Positions 43,043 to 54,508 are shown, counted from the first letter of the stretch. The stretch is DNA of 64,000 nt from Xenorhabdus ishibashii (GCF_002632755.1 NZ_NJAK01000001.1:2790001-2854000); one strand, 5' to 3'. The notes: generated from the sequence alone by a model not told the origin. Made by a program: numbers and translations.

Positions 43043-43203
43043 GGCACCGATAATCCTATGGTGAGTAATAAAGCTACGCCTTTAGCGCGTTTGGTTTGTT
43101 TATGAAATCAAAGATCCCATAGCATAGCTGATAAGGGATAGGGGCAACAACTCTTGTTAAAGGAGGAATGCGGAAAATGACTTATTTTTAGGGGAAATTT
43201 AAG

Positions 43204-43231
43204 ATCGGCGGCAGTTTTGCCTTCCGCCGAT
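43204..43231 (-). terminator. Terminator after gltL
   Basis: ATCGGCGG and CCGCCGAT pair over eight bases, with an additional inner GGC/GCC pairing around TTTT. It lies nine bases past the gltL stop on the minus strand, followed by CTTAAATTT, a weak T run. Confidence 0.55.
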
Positions 43232-43240
43232 GAGGAAAAA

Positions 43241-43969
43241 TCAGTGCAGAATTTTCGCCAGAAAATCGCGAGCACGTTCTGATTTCGGGTTGGCAAAGAA
43301 ATCTTCTTTCTTACTGTCTTCGACAATTTTACCTTCATCCATAAAAATAACGCGATGAGCTACTTTCTTGGCAAATCCCATCTCATGGGTTACCACCATC
43401 ATGGTCATACCCTCGTTCGCCAATTCCACCATAACATCCAGTACTTCATTAATCATTTCAGGATCAAGGGCGGAAGTAGGTTCATCAAACAGCATAGCAA
43501 TCGGGTCCATGCAGAGTGCTCGGGCAATGGCAACACGTTGTTGCTGACCACCGGAGAGCTGGGCAGGAAACTTATCTGCATGGCTGGTTAATCCAACTCG
43601 CTCCAGCAGTTTTAAGCCTTTTTCAGTCGCTTCTTTCTTGTCGCGTTTTAACACTTTAACCTGAGCCAGTGTCAGGTTTTCAATAATCGATAGGTGAGGA
43701 AAAAGTTCAAAGTGCTGAAACACCATCCCCACCTTGGAGCGTAATTGTGCCAGATTGGTGTTCTTGTCATTGACTTTTGTATCGTTTACTTGAATTTCAC
43801 CTTGCTGGACAGGTTCAAGGCCATTGACCGTTTTTATCAGTGTGGATTTACCGGAGCCAGAAGGCCCGCAGACCACGACTACTTCGCCTTTTTTGACTTC
43901 AGTTGAGCAGTCAGTAAGAACCTGAAATTGGCCATACCACTTGGATACATTTTTCAGGGAAATCATCAA
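43241..43969 (-). CDS. gltL: Glutamate/aspartate ABC transporter ATP-binding protein GltL
   Basis: The 242-residue ATPase (E. coli 241) has Walker [14 protein letters not shown]-loop [10 protein letters not shown], signature [15 protein letters not shown], Walker [13 protein letters not shown] and H-loop VVTHEM. It drives GltJK uptake of glutamate and aspartate bound by GltI. It overlaps gltK by four bases (ATGA) and ends the gltIJKL operon. Confidence 0.97.
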   Translation of the reverse strand: MMISLKNVSKWYGQFQVLTDCSTEVKKGEVVVVCGPSGSGKSTLIKTVNGLEPVQQGEIQVNDTKVNDKNTNLAQLRSKVGMVFQHFELFPHLSIIENLTLAQVKVLKRDKKEATEKGLKLLERVGLTSHADKFPAQLSGGQQQRVAIARALCMDPIAMLFDEPTSALDPEMINEVLDVMVELANEGMTMMVVTHEMGFAKKVAHRVIFMDEGKIVEDSKKEDFFANPKSERARDFLAKILH

Positions 43970-44640
43970 ACAGTCCTTTTCTTCAAATAGTTAACCAGCA
44001 TAGAAGCGGAAAAACTAATCACAAAATAAACAAAGCCGGCAAACAGAACCATTTCAATTTGGGTTCCATCGCGCTCACCAATATTCGTTGCTGTACGGAA
44101 AAAATCCGTCAGACTCAATACATATACCAGAGAAGTATCCTGAAATAATACAATGCCTTGTGTTAGCAGCAATGGGATCATTGCCCGAAATGCTTGTGGC
44201 AGTATGATCAGCCTCATGCTTTGCAGTTGCGTCATCCCCAGTGCCAGGGCAGCAGAGGATTGCCCACGGGAAATACTTTGGATACCTGCTCGAATTATTT
44301 CGGAGTAGTAAGCTGCTTCAAAGAGTGAGAAAGCTACCATTGCAGAAATTAAACGGATATCGGTTTTTGGTGATATACCTAGAATATTTTGTAATAAGTT
44401 AGGCACAATCAGATAAAACCACAGTAATACCATTACCAATGGAACCGAGCGGAAAAGGTTAACATATAGGGCAGCAAACCAGCTCAATGCCTTGACGGAT
44501 GAGAGGCGCATCATCGCCAGAGTGGTTCCCCAGACAATGCCTATAATAACGGCTGTCACGGTAATTTTTGCCGTTATCAACAATCCATCCAGAAGAAAGG
44601 GCAAACTTGGTACAATCGAACTCCAGTCAAACTGATACAT
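43966..44640 (-). CDS. gltK: Glutamate/aspartate ABC transporter permease GltK
   Basis: The 224-residue inner-membrane protein of the HisMQ type has five membrane segments and the ATPase-contacting loop [23 protein letters not shown] split over the EAA motif. It pairs with GltJ. It begins three bases after gltJ ends and overlaps gltL. Confidence 0.96.
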   Translation of the reverse strand: MYQFDWSSIVPSLPFLLDGLLITAKITVTAVIIGIVWGTTLAMMRLSSVKALSWFAALYVNLFRSVPLVMVLLWFYLIVPNLLQNILGISPKTDIRLISAMVAFSLFEAAYYSEIIRAGIQSISRGQSSAALALGMTQLQSMRLIILPQAFRAMIPLLLTQGIVLFQDTSLVYVLSLTDFFRTATNIGERDGTQIEMVLFAGFVYFVISFSASMLVNYLKKRTV

Positions 44641-44643
44641 TTC

Positions 44644-45384
44644 TTATCGCCCTCCCATATTGCCGGGTAAACGTACTTTTTTCTCCAGTATGCTCATGGC
44701 AAACATAATCACCAGATTGATACCCACATAAGCCAATGTGATCGCTGTGAATGATTCATAGGCGTGTGCGGAATAATCCAGTAATTTACCCGCTTGGGCA
44801 GCCATATCGACCAAGCCGATTGTGGAAGCGATAGCTGAATTTTTCACCAGATTGAGCATTTCAGAGGTCATTGGGGGAATGATGACTCGGTAGGCGTTTG
44901 GCAGCAGAACGTAACGGTAGGTTTGTGGCAAAGTTAAGCCCATTGCCAGCCCTGCGGCTTTTTGCCCTCTTGGGAGTGACTGAATTGCCGCGCGAACTTG
45001 CTCGCATACACGGGCAGCAGTGAATAATCCTAAGCAGATGACTGAGGAGATAAAAAATTGAATATTGGGATCCAGCTCCATTTTGAACCAATCACTTAGG
45101 TTTTTGGGCAGAAACTCAGGAACGACCAGATACCAGGTAAAAAATTGGACAATGAGAGGAACGTTGCGAAATAACTCCACATAACAGGTTCCAAGCCCGG
45201 AAAGAAATTTATTCGGAACTGTACGGAGAATACCGAACAATGAGCCGACAACGAATGCAATGATCCAGGCACAGGCGGAAAGAACTACTGTTACCTGAAA
45301 ACCAGAAATAAGCCACCCCAGATAGGTGGTATTACCAAAAGGGGCAGCTTGTAAAAAGATGCCCCAATCCCAGTTAGCGGACAT
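44644..45384 (-). CDS. gltJ: Glutamate/aspartate ABC transporter permease GltJ
   Basis: The start at 45384 (MSANWDWGIFLQ) has AGGAAG eight bases upstream and gives 246 residues, the E. coli length. A frame extension to 45417 adds 11 residues without a match. The EAA loop reads AAGLAMGLTLPQTYRYVLLPNA, and the C-terminus KKVRLPGNMGGR is conserved. It follows gltI after a gap of about 117 bases. In E. coli that gap yields the SroC RNA after processing; I could not recognise a SroC equivalent here. Confidence 0.96.
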   Translation of the reverse strand: MSANWDWGIFLQAAPFGNTTYLGWLISGFQVTVVLSACAWIIAFVVGSLFGILRTVPNKFLSGLGTCYVELFRNVPLIVQFFTWYLVVPEFLPKNLSDWFKMELDPNIQFFISSVICLGLFTAARVCEQVRAAIQSLPRGQKAAGLAMGLTLPQTYRYVLLPNAYRVIIPPMTSEMLNLVKNSAIASTIGLVDMAAQAGKLLDYSAHAYESFTAITLAYVGINLVIMFAMSILEKKVRLPGNMGGR

Positions 45385-45501
45385 AATCGAACTTCCTGAT
45401 ATGGGGTTAGCTATCATTCATCGAATTTAAATTTGGAAAAAATGAGGTAGGAAACAACTACCTCATACCTGTTTTTCCAATTAAATCGGATCTTTGATTA
45501 A

Positions 45502-46389
45502 TTAATTCAATGCCTTATCATTTGGTGATTTAAACAAAGCTCTCATTTCATCTGACATGGAGAAGTTTAAATTCAGGTTCTTAGGTGGAATAGGTTCTTT
45601 AAACCAGCGATCAAACATTTTTTCTGCCTCGCCGGAGGTTTGTGTTTTGACAATAACGTCATCAATCAATTTCTTGAATTGAGGATCATTTTTGCGCAGC
45701 ATACAACCGTATGCTTCTTCCGATTGTGGTTTGCCAACAATGATCCATTGATCGGGTTTTTTGGCTTTCGCGCGTTCACCGGCGAGCAAGGCATCGTCCA
45801 TCATAAAGGCGACAGCACGGCCTGATTCCAGAGTACGGAATGAATCACCATGATCTTTGGCACTGATGATCCGCATTTTCATTTGCTTCTCATCATTGAG
45901 CTTATTTAACAGGATTTCAGAGGTTGTACCGGAAGTGACAACGACATTTTTTCCTGCCAGATCATCAAATCCCTTGATGCCTGAATCTTTTTTGGTCAGC
46001 AGGCGAGTACCGACGGAAAAGATAGTATTGGAAAATGCCGCTTGTTTTTGTCGTTCAAAGTTGTTGGTAGTAGAGCCACACTCAAAATCGAAAGTACCGT
46101 TTTGCAGCAGGGGAATGCGGTTCTGGGAGGTAATCGGGATCAGCTTAACTTGCAAATTAGGTATATCCAGCTTTTTCTTGACGGCATCAACGATTAGGTT
46201 GGAATAATCCTGGGAATAACCAACAACGTTTTGTTGATTATCGTAGTAAGAGAATGGAACAGAAGATTCTCGGTGTCCAACAACGATAATGCCATTATCC
46301 TTGATTTTTTTCAGTGTTCCTGTCAATTCCTCAGCATGGGCAGCCCCAACTGCGCTAAGTAACATCATGGTTAATATCAACTTACGCAT
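45502..46389 (-). CDS. gltI: Glutamate/aspartate periplasmic binding protein GltI
   Basis: The 295-residue precursor (E. coli 302) has a signal peptide cut after AHA before EELTGTLKK. The bilobed fold is typical of family 3 solute-binding proteins: GIIVVGHRESSVPFSYYD, the NLIVDAVKKKL segment and the second lobe beginning GKNVVVTSGTTSEILL with the ligand-binding Thr/Ser residues. AAAGGAG lies just before the ATG. It is the first gene of gltIJKL. Confidence 0.96.
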   Translation of the reverse strand: MRKLILTMMLLSAVGAAHAEELTGTLKKIKDNGIIVVGHRESSVPFSYYDNQQNVVGYSQDYSNLIVDAVKKKLDIPNLQVKLIPITSQNRIPLLQNGTFDFECGSTTNNFERQKQAAFSNTIFSVGTRLLTKKDSGIKGFDDLAGKNVVVTSGTTSEILLNKLNDEKQMKMRIISAKDHGDSFRTLESGRAVAFMMDDALLAGERAKAKKPDQWIIVGKPQSEEAYGCMLRKNDPQFKKLIDDVIVKTQTSGEAEKMFDRWFKEPIPPKNLNLNFSMSDEMRALFKSPNDKALN

Positions 46390-46808
46390 ATACAGCTCCT
46401 TTATCTGGCTATTTTTTGTGAAATTGGATTTTCTTATAGATAATTGTGCTTTTGCATGTTTCTACATAAATAAGACTGTCGGAACGATTTTTTGGGTTGT
46501 TTTGTTTGTGTGATGTAAAAAAATAATTCAAAGTGTTACTTTTTTGAAACCATAATGTTTCTGTTTCGCGACCCGCATCGCACTATAAATAAACAATTTC
46601 ATTTATGTGTGGTTAAAACGCGAATAATATCGAATATTGTTCACACTTTGATCTATTTAAAATAATATTTTGTTTTTGTGGGTGATTTGTGGTGATATAT
46701 GGTATAAATTTTTATTATTTCGGTGATTAAATCGATGATTAAATGAAATCAGGGCATAAGTACTATGCCCTGACTATTATTAACATTTAGTTAAAGGAAA
46801 ATAGAAAA
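46390..46808. other. Intergenic region between gltI and lnt, with a hairpin
   Basis: AT-rich region holding the gltI promoter and the end of the lnt transcript. No convincing -35/-10 pair or sigma-54 site was singled out. A perfect 10-bp hairpin at 46749-46773 (TCAGGGCATA, AGTAC loop, TATGCCCTGA) lies 36 bases past the lnt stop and is followed on the minus strand by a T-rich run (TTTCATTT), so it probably terminates lnt. No gene seen. Confidence 0.6.
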
Positions 46809-48338
46809 TTAATTTTTGCGACGTTTTTTTATAAAGGCAAAGATGAAAAACAGGACGCTTGCTCCCCATATTGGCCAATTTCCGAAGCGAAAATAAGGTG
46901 TTATTCCTGTGGTTGGAGTTACTGTGGCTTCCAATACCTGTCGAGTAAATTGTGGCAGTTCAGCCTGAATGGAGCCGTCAGGGTTGATTACTGCGGTAAC
47001 ACCATTATTCGTTCCTCTTAGCAGAGGACGGCCTAGTTCAAGAGCGCGCATCCGTGCCATTTGGAAATGCTGCCAAGGGCCAATGGAGTGTCCAAACCAG
47101 GCATCATTAGAAACGGTTAGGAGGAACTCTGTGTCAGGTTTGAAATTATCACGTACTTGTTCACCTAAAATAATTTCATAACAGATAGCGGCAGTAATAT
47201 TGTGTCCGGCAACAGAAAGTTGAGGCTGGATGTAATTACCTTGGCTAAAAGAAGACATTGGCAAATTGAATAAAGGTGCTAGTGGCCGCAGTATTGATGC
47301 CAGAGGCACAAACTCACCAAACGGTACCAGATGATGTTTGTCGTAACGGGTGGGAGCCGGATATTGGTAAGGTGTCTTATCCCCCAATACGATAATGCTG
47401 TTATAGAATTTATAACCTTCTAATGTCGGTCGGGCGTCCACAACGCCAGTGACTAAGCTGGTATTGTGTTTCCTCAACACGATATCCAATTTAGTCAGGA
47501 AATCACTTTGATGATATTCATAATCAGGAATAGCCGATTCCGGCCAGATGATGATTGACGATTTACCAATGAAAGGACGGCTGTTATCCAAATAAATATC
47601 TAACGTTTTCCCTAGAACAGCGGGGTCCCACTTGATGGCTTGAGGAATATTCCCTTGAACCAAAGCGATATTAGTGGTTTTTTCTGGCTGTAGGGTATAC
47701 CACTGGTAGCGCTTCATTGTCCACGGTAACAGCAGCAGGATAATGGCGAAGACAGTTGCGGAAATTTTTTTCTGAGTGACAGCAAAAACCAGTAGTCCGC
47801 TGATCATCATCAGCAAGAAAGTAATACCTTCTACACCCAAAATAGGCGCAATAGCTTTCATCGGGCCATCAATTTGGCTGTAACCAAACTGCAACCAAGG
47901 AAACCCAGATAGCACCCAGCCACGCAAGAATTCTGTCAATTGCCACAGCGCCGGGCTGGCAATAACCAACCTGATACTATTAGAAGCTGGAAAAAAGCGG
48001 TTCAATAAACCAGTAAACAGAGCAGGATAAAGGGCAAGATAGGCAGATAGCAGGATCACCAAAAATATATTGATAGCGGTTGGCATGCCGCCAAAATCGG
48101 CGATACTGACATAAACCCAATGTGCACCACTGCCAAATAAGCCAAGACCCCAGCATAAACCAATAAAGCAAGCTTGACGGGTTGTTCTGTTCAAGGAAAG
48201 GATTTGCAGGCCGAAAAGGGAAACAAGTGCAGCAGGCCAGAAATCAAAAGGTGAAAAAGCCAGTGTTCCACTGGCTCCGAAGAAAAGTGCCAGCACAGCA
48301 CGTAGCCGCTGGCAACTTATTAATGAGGCTTTGTTCAT
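46809..48338 (-). CDS. lnt: Apolipoprotein N-acyltransferase Lnt
   Basis: Lnt adds the third acyl chain to lipoproteins, using a Glu-Lys-Cys nitrilase triad. The 509 residues (E. coli 512) hold about seven membrane segments at the N-terminus (roughly 1-205) and a periplasmic nitrilase domain. The triad appears as Glu in [12 protein letters not shown], Lys in the [13 protein letters not shown] region, and Cys in [13 protein letters not shown]. One C-terminal membrane helix ([18 protein letters not shown]) closes it. It starts 11 bases after corC, with which it is cotranscribed as in E. coli. Confidence 0.95.
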   Translation of the reverse strand: MNKASLISCQRLRAVLALFFGASGTLAFSPFDFWPAALVSLFGLQILSLNRTTRQACFIGLCWGLGLFGSGAHWVYVSIADFGGMPTAINIFLVILLSAYLALYPALFTGLLNRFFPASNSIRLVIASPALWQLTEFLRGWVLSGFPWLQFGYSQIDGPMKAIAPILGVEGITFLLMMISGLLVFAVTQKKISATVFAIILLLLPWTMKRYQWYTLQPEKTTNIALVQGNIPQAIKWDPAVLGKTLDIYLDNSRPFIGKSSIIIWPESAIPDYEYHQSDFLTKLDIVLRKHNTSLVTGVVDARPTLEGYKFYNSIIVLGDKTPYQYPAPTRYDKHHLVPFGEFVPLASILRPLAPLFNLPMSSFSQGNYIQPQLSVAGHNITAAICYEIILGEQVRDNFKPDTEFLLTVSNDAWFGHSIGPWQHFQMARMRALELGRPLLRGTNNGVTAVINPDGSIQAELPQFTRQVLEATVTPTTGITPYFRFGNWPIWGASVLFFIFAFIKKRRKN

Positions 48339-48349
48339 CCAGATCCTAT

Positions 48350-49228
48350 TTATTGTTTATCAAGGCCAGGAACGTCAGCATCATCCGGTATTTTTACATG
48401 AACCTGAATGATTTTACGGCTATCAGACATTGCCACTTTGAAAAGGTAGCCATCAATGGTGACGGATTCCCCACGTGAAGGCAGATGCCCAAATGCCTGC
48501 ATGACTAGCCCACCAATAGTATCAACCTCTTCATCGCTGAAATTGGTGCCAAAAACGTCATTAAAATCCTCAATTTGAGTCAATGCCCGTACTGAATAGG
48601 AATGGCGACTTAAAGCACGAATATCGTTATCGTCATCATCATCGTATTCGTCCTCTATTTCACCCACAATCAGTTCAAGAATATCCTCAATTGTGACCAG
48701 CCCCGAAACGCCGCCAAATTCATCGATCACAATCGCCATATGGTAGCGTTGGGAACGGAATTCTTTCAGCAGGCGGTCAACACGTTTACTTTCCGGCACG
48801 ACAACAGCCTGACGAAGTACTTTATCAATGCTGAAAGGTTCTGCATTTGTACGCATGAAGGGTAGCAGATCTTTCGCCATTAATATGCCTTCAATGTGAT
48901 CTTTATCTTCGCTGATCACTGGAAAGCGTGAGTGGGCTGAATCAATAATAACATCCAGACATTCGTCCAGAGATTGGTTGCGTTTTAAGGTAACGATCTG
49001 TGAGCGTGGGATCATAATGTCACGCACGCGTTGATCAGCAATATCCATAACACCTTCGAGCATCTCGCGGGTATCAGGATCGATGAGGTCGTTCTGCTCA
49101 GAATCACGGATCAGTTCAACCAAATCATCACGGTTTTTCGGTTCACCGTGGAAAAGCTGATTAAGAAGTGCAAAAAAGCCTTTCTTAGGGTCAGGGCTAT
49201 CGTTACTTGAAGGATGGTCGTCGCTCAT
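48350..49228 (-). CDS. corC: CorC/YbeX-family CBS-domain protein
   Basis: The 292-residue cytoplasmic protein has paired CBS domains (about 70-190, [16 protein letters not shown] and [26 protein letters not shown]), an acidic linker ([13 protein letters not shown]) and a C-terminal CorC_HlyC transporter-associated domain. It was linked to Mg2+/Co2+ efflux through CorA in Salmonella, and in E. coli ybeX has been tied to ribosome metabolism, in keeping with its neighbours ybeY and ybeZ. It has no membrane domain. Confidence 0.94.
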   Translation of the reverse strand: MSDDHPSSNDSPDPKKGFFALLNQLFHGEPKNRDDLVELIRDSEQNDLIDPDTREMLEGVMDIADQRVRDIMIPRSQIVTLKRNQSLDECLDVIIDSAHSRFPVISEDKDHIEGILMAKDLLPFMRTNAEPFSIDKVLRQAVVVPESKRVDRLLKEFRSQRYHMAIVIDEFGGVSGLVTIEDILELIVGEIEDEYDDDDDNDIRALSRHSYSVRALTQIEDFNDVFGTNFSDEEVDTIGGLVMQAFGHLPSRGESVTIDGYLFKVAMSDSRKIIQVHVKIPDDADVPGLDKQ

Positions 49229-49298
49229 GGCGTTTTAATGAAAATTCCCCATATAAAATCGTAGACTATTATGTTTAACATAAAAATGTTGGCAGTGG

Positions 49299-49766
49299 TT
49301 ATTCTTTTTCCGCGAGATAGGGATCAGCATAACCCATTTTTTTTAGGATCTCTGTTTCCAGAGTTTCCATTTCTTCCGCTTCATCGTCTTCAATATGGTC
49401 ATATCCCAGAAGATGAAGGCAGCCGTGAACCACCATATGCGCCCAGTGTTCTTCGACCGTTTTTTGTTGCTCATCTGCCTCTTTTTCAACAACTTGACGA
49501 CAGATGATTAAATCACCGAGTAAGGATAATTCAACTTCAGGTGGTGCTTCAAATGGGAAGGATAACACATTCGTTGGCTTATCTTTCCCACGATAAGTAA
49601 GGTTTAAATCGTGGCTTTCTGCCTCATCAACCAAGCGGATAGTCACTTCACTTTCCGCCTGAAATTGTGGTAAAACACCTTCCAGCCAGCGCTGGAAAAG
49701 GGCTTCTTCGGGAAGCCCTGCGGGGTTTTCACATGCAATTTGCAAATCTAGTATGACTGAACTCAT
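49299..49766 (-). CDS. ybeY: Endoribonuclease / 16S rRNA maturation factor YbeY
   Basis: YbeY is a zinc-dependent enzyme needed for 16S 3'-end maturation and 70S quality control. The 155 residues (E. coli 155) contain the zinc motif H-x3-H-x5-H in [15 protein letters not shown] and the [15 protein letters not shown] segment. It overlaps ybeZ by four bases (ATGA), so translation is coupled. Confidence 0.97.
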   Translation of the reverse strand: MSSVILDLQIACENPAGLPEEALFQRWLEGVLPQFQAESEVTIRLVDEAESHDLNLTYRGKDKPTNVLSFPFEAPPEVELSLLGDLIICRQVVEKEADEQQKTVEEHWAHMVVHGCLHLLGYDHIEDDEAEEMETLETEILKKMGYADPYLAEKE

Positions 49767-50809
49767 TGTGTTTCCTGTCGGCGTTTCTCTGCGAGCACTT
49801 TTTTACGTTCCTGCTCTGCGGCTTCCCATGCTTCATAGGCGATAACAACTTTTGCAACCACCGGATGGCGAACAACGTCTTCACTATGTAAGAAGTTAAA
49901 GCTCAGTTCATTAACATCAGATAAAACTTCTATTGCATGACTCAGGCCTGATTTTTGGCCTCTCGGTAGATCGATCTGAGTCACGTCACCGGTAATAACT
50001 GCCTTGGAATTAAAACCAATACGGGTCAGAAACATTTTCATCTGTTCGATAGTCGTATTCTGGCTTTCGTCGAGAATAATAAAGGCATCATTGAGAGTAC
50101 GTCCACGCATATAAGCCAGTGGTGCCACTTCAATGACATTTCTTTCGATAAGCTTCTCAACTTTTTCAAATCCCATCATCTCAAACAGGGCATCGTAAAG
50201 CGGCCGCAGATAAGGGTCGACTTTCTGGCTGAGATCACCAGGCAGAAAGCCCAGTTTTTCACCTGCTTCAACCGCAGGGCGGGTCAACAGGATGCGGCGG
50301 ATTTCCTGACGTTCCAGTGCATCAACCGCTGCGGCGACAGCTAAATAGGTTTTCCCTGTACCCGCAGGCCCAACCCCGAACGTGATATCGTGATCAAGGA
50401 TGTTAGCGATATATTGTGCCTGATTGGGAGTACGGGGTTTTACAACACCCCGTTTGGTTTTGATATTAACGGCCTTGCCATATTCGGGAACGCTTTCCGC
50501 TGCTTGTTCCAGCACCCGACTTTCGGTAATAGCAAGATGAACCTGTTCAGGCTCAAGATCAGGTATCACACCGCGTATGGGCGCGGTTTCGACATAAAGG
50601 TGACGCAAGATCCCCGCAGCCGCACTAACACACAATGGTTTACCTGCCAGTTTGAAACGATTATCACGGCGATTGATTTCAATACCCAAACGACGCTCAA
50701 GTTGTTTCAGATTATCATCAAGTGGTCCACACAGACTCATCAGACGTTGATTGTCTGCGGGTTCCAGAAAGATTTCTTGGGTTGCTACTTGTGAGTTTAT
50801 TTGTGTCAC
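49763..50809 (-). CDS. ybeZ: PhoH-family ATPase YbeZ
   Basis: The 348-residue protein has a PhoH-type P-loop ATPase core with Walker [12 protein letters not shown] (about 143-153), Walker [11 protein letters not shown] and the [16 protein letters not shown] sensor region. YbeZ interacts with YbeY and is thought to act in rRNA processing as an RNA helicase-like partner. E. coli YbeZ has 346 residues. It follows miaB by 25 bases; the order miaB-ybeZ-ybeY-corC-lnt is conserved. Confidence 0.96.
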   Translation of the reverse strand: MTQINSQVATQEIFLEPADNQRLMSLCGPLDDNLKQLERRLGIEINRRDNRFKLAGKPLCVSAAAGILRHLYVETAPIRGVIPDLEPEQVHLAITESRVLEQAAESVPEYGKAVNIKTKRGVVKPRTPNQAQYIANILDHDITFGVGPAGTGKTYLAVAAAVDALERQEIRRILLTRPAVEAGEKLGFLPGDLSQKVDPYLRPLYDALFEMMGFEKVEKLIERNVIEVAPLAYMRGRTLNDAFIILDESQNTTIEQMKMFLTRIGFNSKAVITGDVTQIDLPRGQKSGLSHAIEVLSDVNELSFNFLHSEDVVRHPVVAKVVIAYEAWEAAEQERKKVLAEKRRQETQ

Positions 50810-50833
50810 TGATTATCTCTATGTTAGGGCCTG

Positions 50834-52264
50834 TTAAGGCTGGTAAAAGCCAACGCCGAGTTCATCTTCTTTGCGAGTACGCGCAATGACTGATTCAGGT
50901 GACTCATGGATGCGCAGATCCATCTCATCTTCAGTACGGATAACTTTACCACGCAGGGAGTTGGCATATACGTCCACAATTTCGACATCAACAAACTTAC
51001 CAATCATGTCAGGCGTTCCCTCAAAGTTAACCACACGGTTATTTTCGGTACGGCCAGAAAGTTCCATGATATTTTTGCGTGACGGACCCTCAACCAGAAT
51101 GCGCTGTGTAGTGCCCAGCATTGCACGACTGAAACTCATAGCTTGTTGGTTAATGCGCTGCTGGAGCAGATATAAACGCTGTTTTTTCTCTTCTTCACTG
51201 ACATCATCTGGCAAATCTGCCGCAGGTGTTCCTGGACGCGCTGAATAGATGAAGCTGAAACTCATATCGAAGTTAACATCGGCAATCAGTTTCATGGTTT
51301 TTTCAAAGTCATCCTGTGTTTCACCTGGGAAACCAATGATGAAGTCAGAACTGATCAGAATGTCAGGGCGAGCCTTACGCAAACGGCGAATAATACCTTT
51401 GTATTCTAGTGCAGTATGGGCGCGTTTCATCAGGGTAAGGATGCGATCAGAACCACTCTGGACTGGCAGATGCAGGAAGCTTACTAACTCAGGGGTATCT
51501 TCGTAGACAGCAATAATGTCATCAGTAAACTCAATTGGATGGCTGGTGGTGAAGCGAATTCGGTCGATACCGTCAATAGCCGCAACCAGACGCAACAGTT
51601 CTGCAAATGTGCAGATATCTCCATCAAACGTTGCACCACGGTAGGCATTAACGTTTTGACCGAGCAGATTAACTTCACGTACACCTTGTGCAGCAAGTTG
51701 TGCAATTTCGAATAAAATATCGTCACAAGGACGGCTGACTTCTTCTCCGCGAGTGTAAGGTACAACGCAGAATGTGCAGTATTTATTGCAGCCTTCCATG
51801 ATGGAAACGAATGCGGTCGGGCCATCGGCACGAGGCTCAGGCAGGCGGTCAAATTTTTCAATTTCTGGGAAACTGATATCAACAACCGGACTGCGAGTGC
51901 CTTTTACATGATTAATCATTTCAGGCAGGCGGTGCAGGGTTTGTGGTCCGAAAATAATATCGACGCTAGGTGAGCGCTGGCGAATGTAATCCCCTTCCTG
52001 GGAAGCAACACAACCACCCACACCGATAATGATTTCAGGGTTTTTATCTTTCAGCCCCTTCCAGCGGCCAAGTTGGTGAAAGACTTTTTCCTGAGCCTTT
52101 TCACGGATTGAACAAGTATTCAGGAGTAAGATATCTGCTTCTTCGGCGACATCGGTTAACTGATAACCGTGAGTGGTTTCCAGCAAATCGGCCATTTTGG
52201 ATGAATCGTATTCGTTCATCTGGCAGCCCCAGGTTTTGATATACAGTTTTTTTATCGTCGACAT
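50834..52264 (-). CDS. miaB: tRNA-2-methylthio-N6-dimethylallyladenosine synthase MiaB
   Basis: MiaB is a methylthiotransferase that makes ms2i6A37 in tRNAs reading UNN codons. The ATG at 52264 ([22 protein letters not shown] split across the match) gives 476 residues against 474 in E. coli. A frame extension to 52495 adds 77 unconserved residues and is rejected. The N-terminal UPF0004 domain carries its three cluster cysteines (WGC, NTCS, GGCVAS), the radical SAM motif is CNKYCTFC near 157-164, and a TRAM domain ends the protein. Several of its tRNA substrates (UNN readers) are distinct from the adjacent tRNA cluster. Confidence 0.97.
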   Translation of the reverse strand: MSTIKKLYIKTWGCQMNEYDSSKMADLLETTHGYQLTDVAEEADILLLNTCSIREKAQEKVFHQLGRWKGLKDKNPEIIIGVGGCVASQEGDYIRQRSPSVDIIFGPQTLHRLPEMINHVKGTRSPVVDISFPEIEKFDRLPEPRADGPTAFVSIMEGCNKYCTFCVVPYTRGEEVSRPCDDILFEIAQLAAQGVREVNLLGQNVNAYRGATFDGDICTFAELLRLVAAIDGIDRIRFTTSHPIEFTDDIIAVYEDTPELVSFLHLPVQSGSDRILTLMKRAHTALEYKGIIRRLRKARPDILISSDFIIGFPGETQDDFEKTMKLIADVNFDMSFSFIYSARPGTPAADLPDDVSEEEKKQRLYLLQQRINQQAMSFSRAMLGTTQRILVEGPSRKNIMELSGRTENNRVVNFEGTPDMIGKFVDVEIVDVYANSLRGKVIRTEDEMDLRIHESPESVIARTRKEDELGVGFYQP

Positions 52265-52471
52265 TTTGTGTATCCGGTGTTTCCAGTGGAATGATGCTTC
52301 AACGCTGAAAAGCGCAATATATTGCACAATATTGCACGTAGTGTATTTAGCATAATATTGTTGGTTATTGTAGTCATTTGAGGCACCAGTGACCAGACTG
52401 TAACAGCGGATATTCACAGCCGGAAAGGGAAAATTCCGGTAGACTATTTTAATCAATAAGTTAATGACGTG

Positions 52472-53665
52472 ATGAATATGAATAATCCACAACAAAAATT
52501 CGATATCGTTGTCGTTGGCGCAGGTATGATTGGCGCTGCGACAGCATTGGGATTGGCGCAGGAAGGTTGGCGAGTCGCATTATTGGAGCACCACCCCCCC
52601 GCGTCTTACGATGCGGATAGTGAACCTGATGTTCGCATATCTGCGATAAGCTGTGCTTCAGTGGATTTATTGAAGCAATTGGGAGCATGGGAAAACGTAT
52701 TGCGAATGCGCAGTGCCCCTTATCGGAAGCTGGAAACATGGGAGCAAAATGATTCGAATGTCATTTTTGACGCTGAAAGTTTAGGGCTGCCAGAGTTAGG
52801 GCATATGGTTGAAAATCGCATCTTGCAACTGGCATTGTGGCAGGAATTCGAGCGTTATCCAAACTTGACCTTGTTTTGTCCTACGTCGCTGAAATCTATG
52901 TTACGTCAGCATGAGAGTAAAACGTGGCTGGTCACATTGGCGGATGGCACAGAAATTGACACACGTTTGATTATTGGCGCAGATGGTGCCCGCTCTCAAG
53001 TCCGTCAATTGGCGGGTATTGGCAGTAACGGGTGGCAATATCGGCAGTCATGTATGCTGATAAGTGTCAAGACCGACCAGCCTCAACAAGAGACAACATG
53101 GCAACAATTTTTTCCTTCTGGTCCCAGGGCCTTCCTGCCGTTATTCGATCAATGGGCTTCATTGGTTTGGTACGATTCCCCCGCTCGTATTCGCCAATTG
53201 CAATCTATGACGATGGTACAACTTGAGCGAGAAATTTTTCAATCATTTCCCACTCGCCTGGGTAACGTTACCCCGATTGCTGCGGGTTCATTTCCACTGA
53301 CTCGTCATCATGCCAGCCATTACGTGCAAGAAGGGGTAGTTTTGCTGGGAGATGCAGCTCATACCATCAACCCGCTGGCAGGGCAGGGAGTGAATTTAGG
53401 CTATCGGGATGTTGATGTGTTACTCAAGGTGCTGACTCATGCTAAAGAATTGTTGGAAGATTGGGATTCTTTGGCTGTCTTAATGCGTTATCAGCGTCGC
53501 AGGATGCCGGATAATTTGGTGATGCAGGCAGGAATGGATTTTTTCCATACTGCATTCAGCCGTGATTTACCGGGGTTAAAAACGATACGAAATTTGGCAT
53601 TGATGGGCGCACAACGTTCAGGGGTGATGAAAAATCTTGCGTTGAAATATGCATTGGGGCTGTGA
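52472..53665 (+). CDS. ubiF: 3-demethoxyubiquinol 3-hydroxylase UbiF
   Basis: UbiF hydroxylates C6 of the ubiquinone ring. The FAD-dependent monooxygenase has 397 residues from the ATG at 52472 (a GTG three bases earlier and an ATG at 52478 are alternatives; E. coli has 391). It shows the Rossmann [28 protein letters not shown], the [10 protein letters not shown] motif and the second FAD motif [21 protein letters not shown]. It is divergent from miaB as in E. coli, and its 3' end faces the tRNA cluster. Confidence 0.96.
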   Translation: MNMNNPQQKFDIVVVGAGMIGAATALGLAQEGWRVALLEHHPPASYDADSEPDVRISAISCASVDLLKQLGAWENVLRMRSAPYRKLETWEQNDSNVIFDAESLGLPELGHMVENRILQLALWQEFERYPNLTLFCPTSLKSMLRQHESKTWLVTLADGTEIDTRLIIGADGARSQVRQLAGIGSNGWQYRQSCMLISVKTDQPQQETTWQQFFPSGPRAFLPLFDQWASLVWYDSPARIRQLQSMTMVQLEREIFQSFPTRLGNVTPIAAGSFPLTRHHASHYVQEGVVLLGDAAHTINPLAGQGVNLGYRDVDVLLKVLTHAKELLEDWDSLAVLMRYQRRRMPDNLVMQAGMDFFHTAFSRDLPGLKTIRNLALMGAQRSGVMKNLALKYALGL

Positions 53666-53681
53666 TGGATATTACTTTCTG

Positions 53682-53706
53682 TTAGCCCCTTATGGGGCTA
53701 ATTTAG
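53682..53706 (+). terminator. Terminator after ubiF
   Basis: TTAGCCCC and GGGGCTAA pair over eight bases around TTAT, 16 bases past the ubiF stop, followed by TTTAGTT. A second T-rich hairpin-like region (ACCACC TTCATT GGTGGT, 53822-53839) further on may serve the tRNA transcripts from the other side. Confidence 0.65.
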
Positions 53707-53821
53707 TTGGTTTTAAGAGTTGTGTGTTGTTGAATTGGTGAAGTAGATAACCGAATACTTATTTATTTGGTAATCGCTGAAGTGGCTTTTATGGGGGATT
53801 TTGACGGCTGTAAAACAAAAA

Positions 53822-53839
53822 AACCACCTTCATTGGTGG
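53822..53839 (-). terminator. Hairpin at the end of the tRNA operon
   Basis: ACCACC, TTCATT, GGTGGT form a six-bp stem. On the minus strand it is followed by T8 (plus-strand AAAACAAAAAAACC just before), about 75 bases after the last tRNA. It fits a Rho-independent terminator of the tRNA transcript. Confidence 0.6.
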
Positions 53840-53912
53840 TCTGTGCATTAAAGAATATTCTTAGTGTATATTCTTTTTCAACTTGTCACATGATATAACT
53901 TATTGAAAACTA

Positions 53913-53987
53913 TGGCTGGGGTACCAGGATTCGAACCTGGGAATGCCGGAATCAGAATCCGGTGCCTTACCGCTTGGCGATACCCCA
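53913..53987 (-). tRNA. tRNA-Gln (CTG)
   Basis: 75 bases with CCA encoded; acceptor TGGGGTA pairs with TACCCCA. Anticodon CTG lies in CCGGATTCTGATTCCGG. It is last in the tRNA operon, where E. coli has two such copies (glnV, glnX). Confidence 0.96.
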
Positions 53988-54002
53988 ACTGAAGTTTTTA
54001 AA

Positions 54003-54079
54003 TGGTGGCTACGACGGGAATCGAACCTGTGACCCCAGCATTATGAGTGCTGTGCTCTAACCAGCTGAGCTACGTAGCC
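54003..54079 (-). tRNA. tRNA-Met (CAT), elongator
   Basis: 77 bases with CCA; acceptor GGCTACG/CGTAGCC; anticodon CAT in AGCACTCATAATGCT. The Watson-Crick first acceptor pair and sequence identify the elongator form. It is the same sequence as the copy at 54514-54590. Confidence 0.95.
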
Positions 54080-54120
54080 ATTTACAATGTTTGTAAGAGT
54101 TGTAATAACTATCAGTAATA

Positions 54121-54195
54121 TGGCTGGGGTACCTGGATTCGAACCAGGGCATGCCAGGATCAAAACCTGGTGCCTTACCGCTTGGCGATACCCCA
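54121..54195 (-). tRNA. tRNA-Gln (TTG)
   Basis: 75 bases with CCA; anticodon TTG in CCAGGTTTTGATCCTGG. Nearly identical to the next copy at 54280-54354 (T-stem differs by one pair-side base). Confidence 0.96.
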
Positions 54196-54279
54196 CCTGA
54201 ATGTTACTACTGCAACCTTTGTTATTTCCGAAACGCTTAGTTGACACTATCTCATTTTAATTTATTGTTTCAGTAAAAA

Positions 54280-54354
54280 TGGCTGGGGTACCTGGATTCG
54301 AACCAGGGTATGCCAGGATCAAAACCTGGTGCCTTACCGCTTGGCGATACCCCA
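54280..54354 (-). tRNA. tRNA-Gln (TTG)
   Basis: 75 bases with CCA; anticodon TTG in CCAGGTTTTGATCCTGG. Second of two tandem Gln-TTG genes, corresponding to glnU/glnW of E. coli. Confidence 0.96.
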
Positions 54355-54423
54355 CCTGAAACAACACACTAAAACTTAAAATCGTCATTAAACTGCATTC
54401 TAAGTATAACCCGATAAAGAAAA

Positions 54424-54508
54424 TGGTGCGGGAGGCGAGACTTGAACTCGCACACCTTGCGGCGCCAGAACCTAAATCTGGTGCGTCTACCAATTTCGCC
54501 ACTCCCGC
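54424..54508 (-). tRNA. tRNA-Leu (TAG)
   Basis: 85 bases with CCA and a class II variable arm; acceptor GCGGGAG/CTCCCGC; anticodon TAG in CCAGATTTAGGTTCTGG. It corresponds to leuW. Confidence 0.96.

Noticed and set aside
52265..52495. 77-residue N-terminal extension of MiaB
   Set aside because: It lies upstream of the conserved start, in the divergent promoter region, and matches nothing known in the family.
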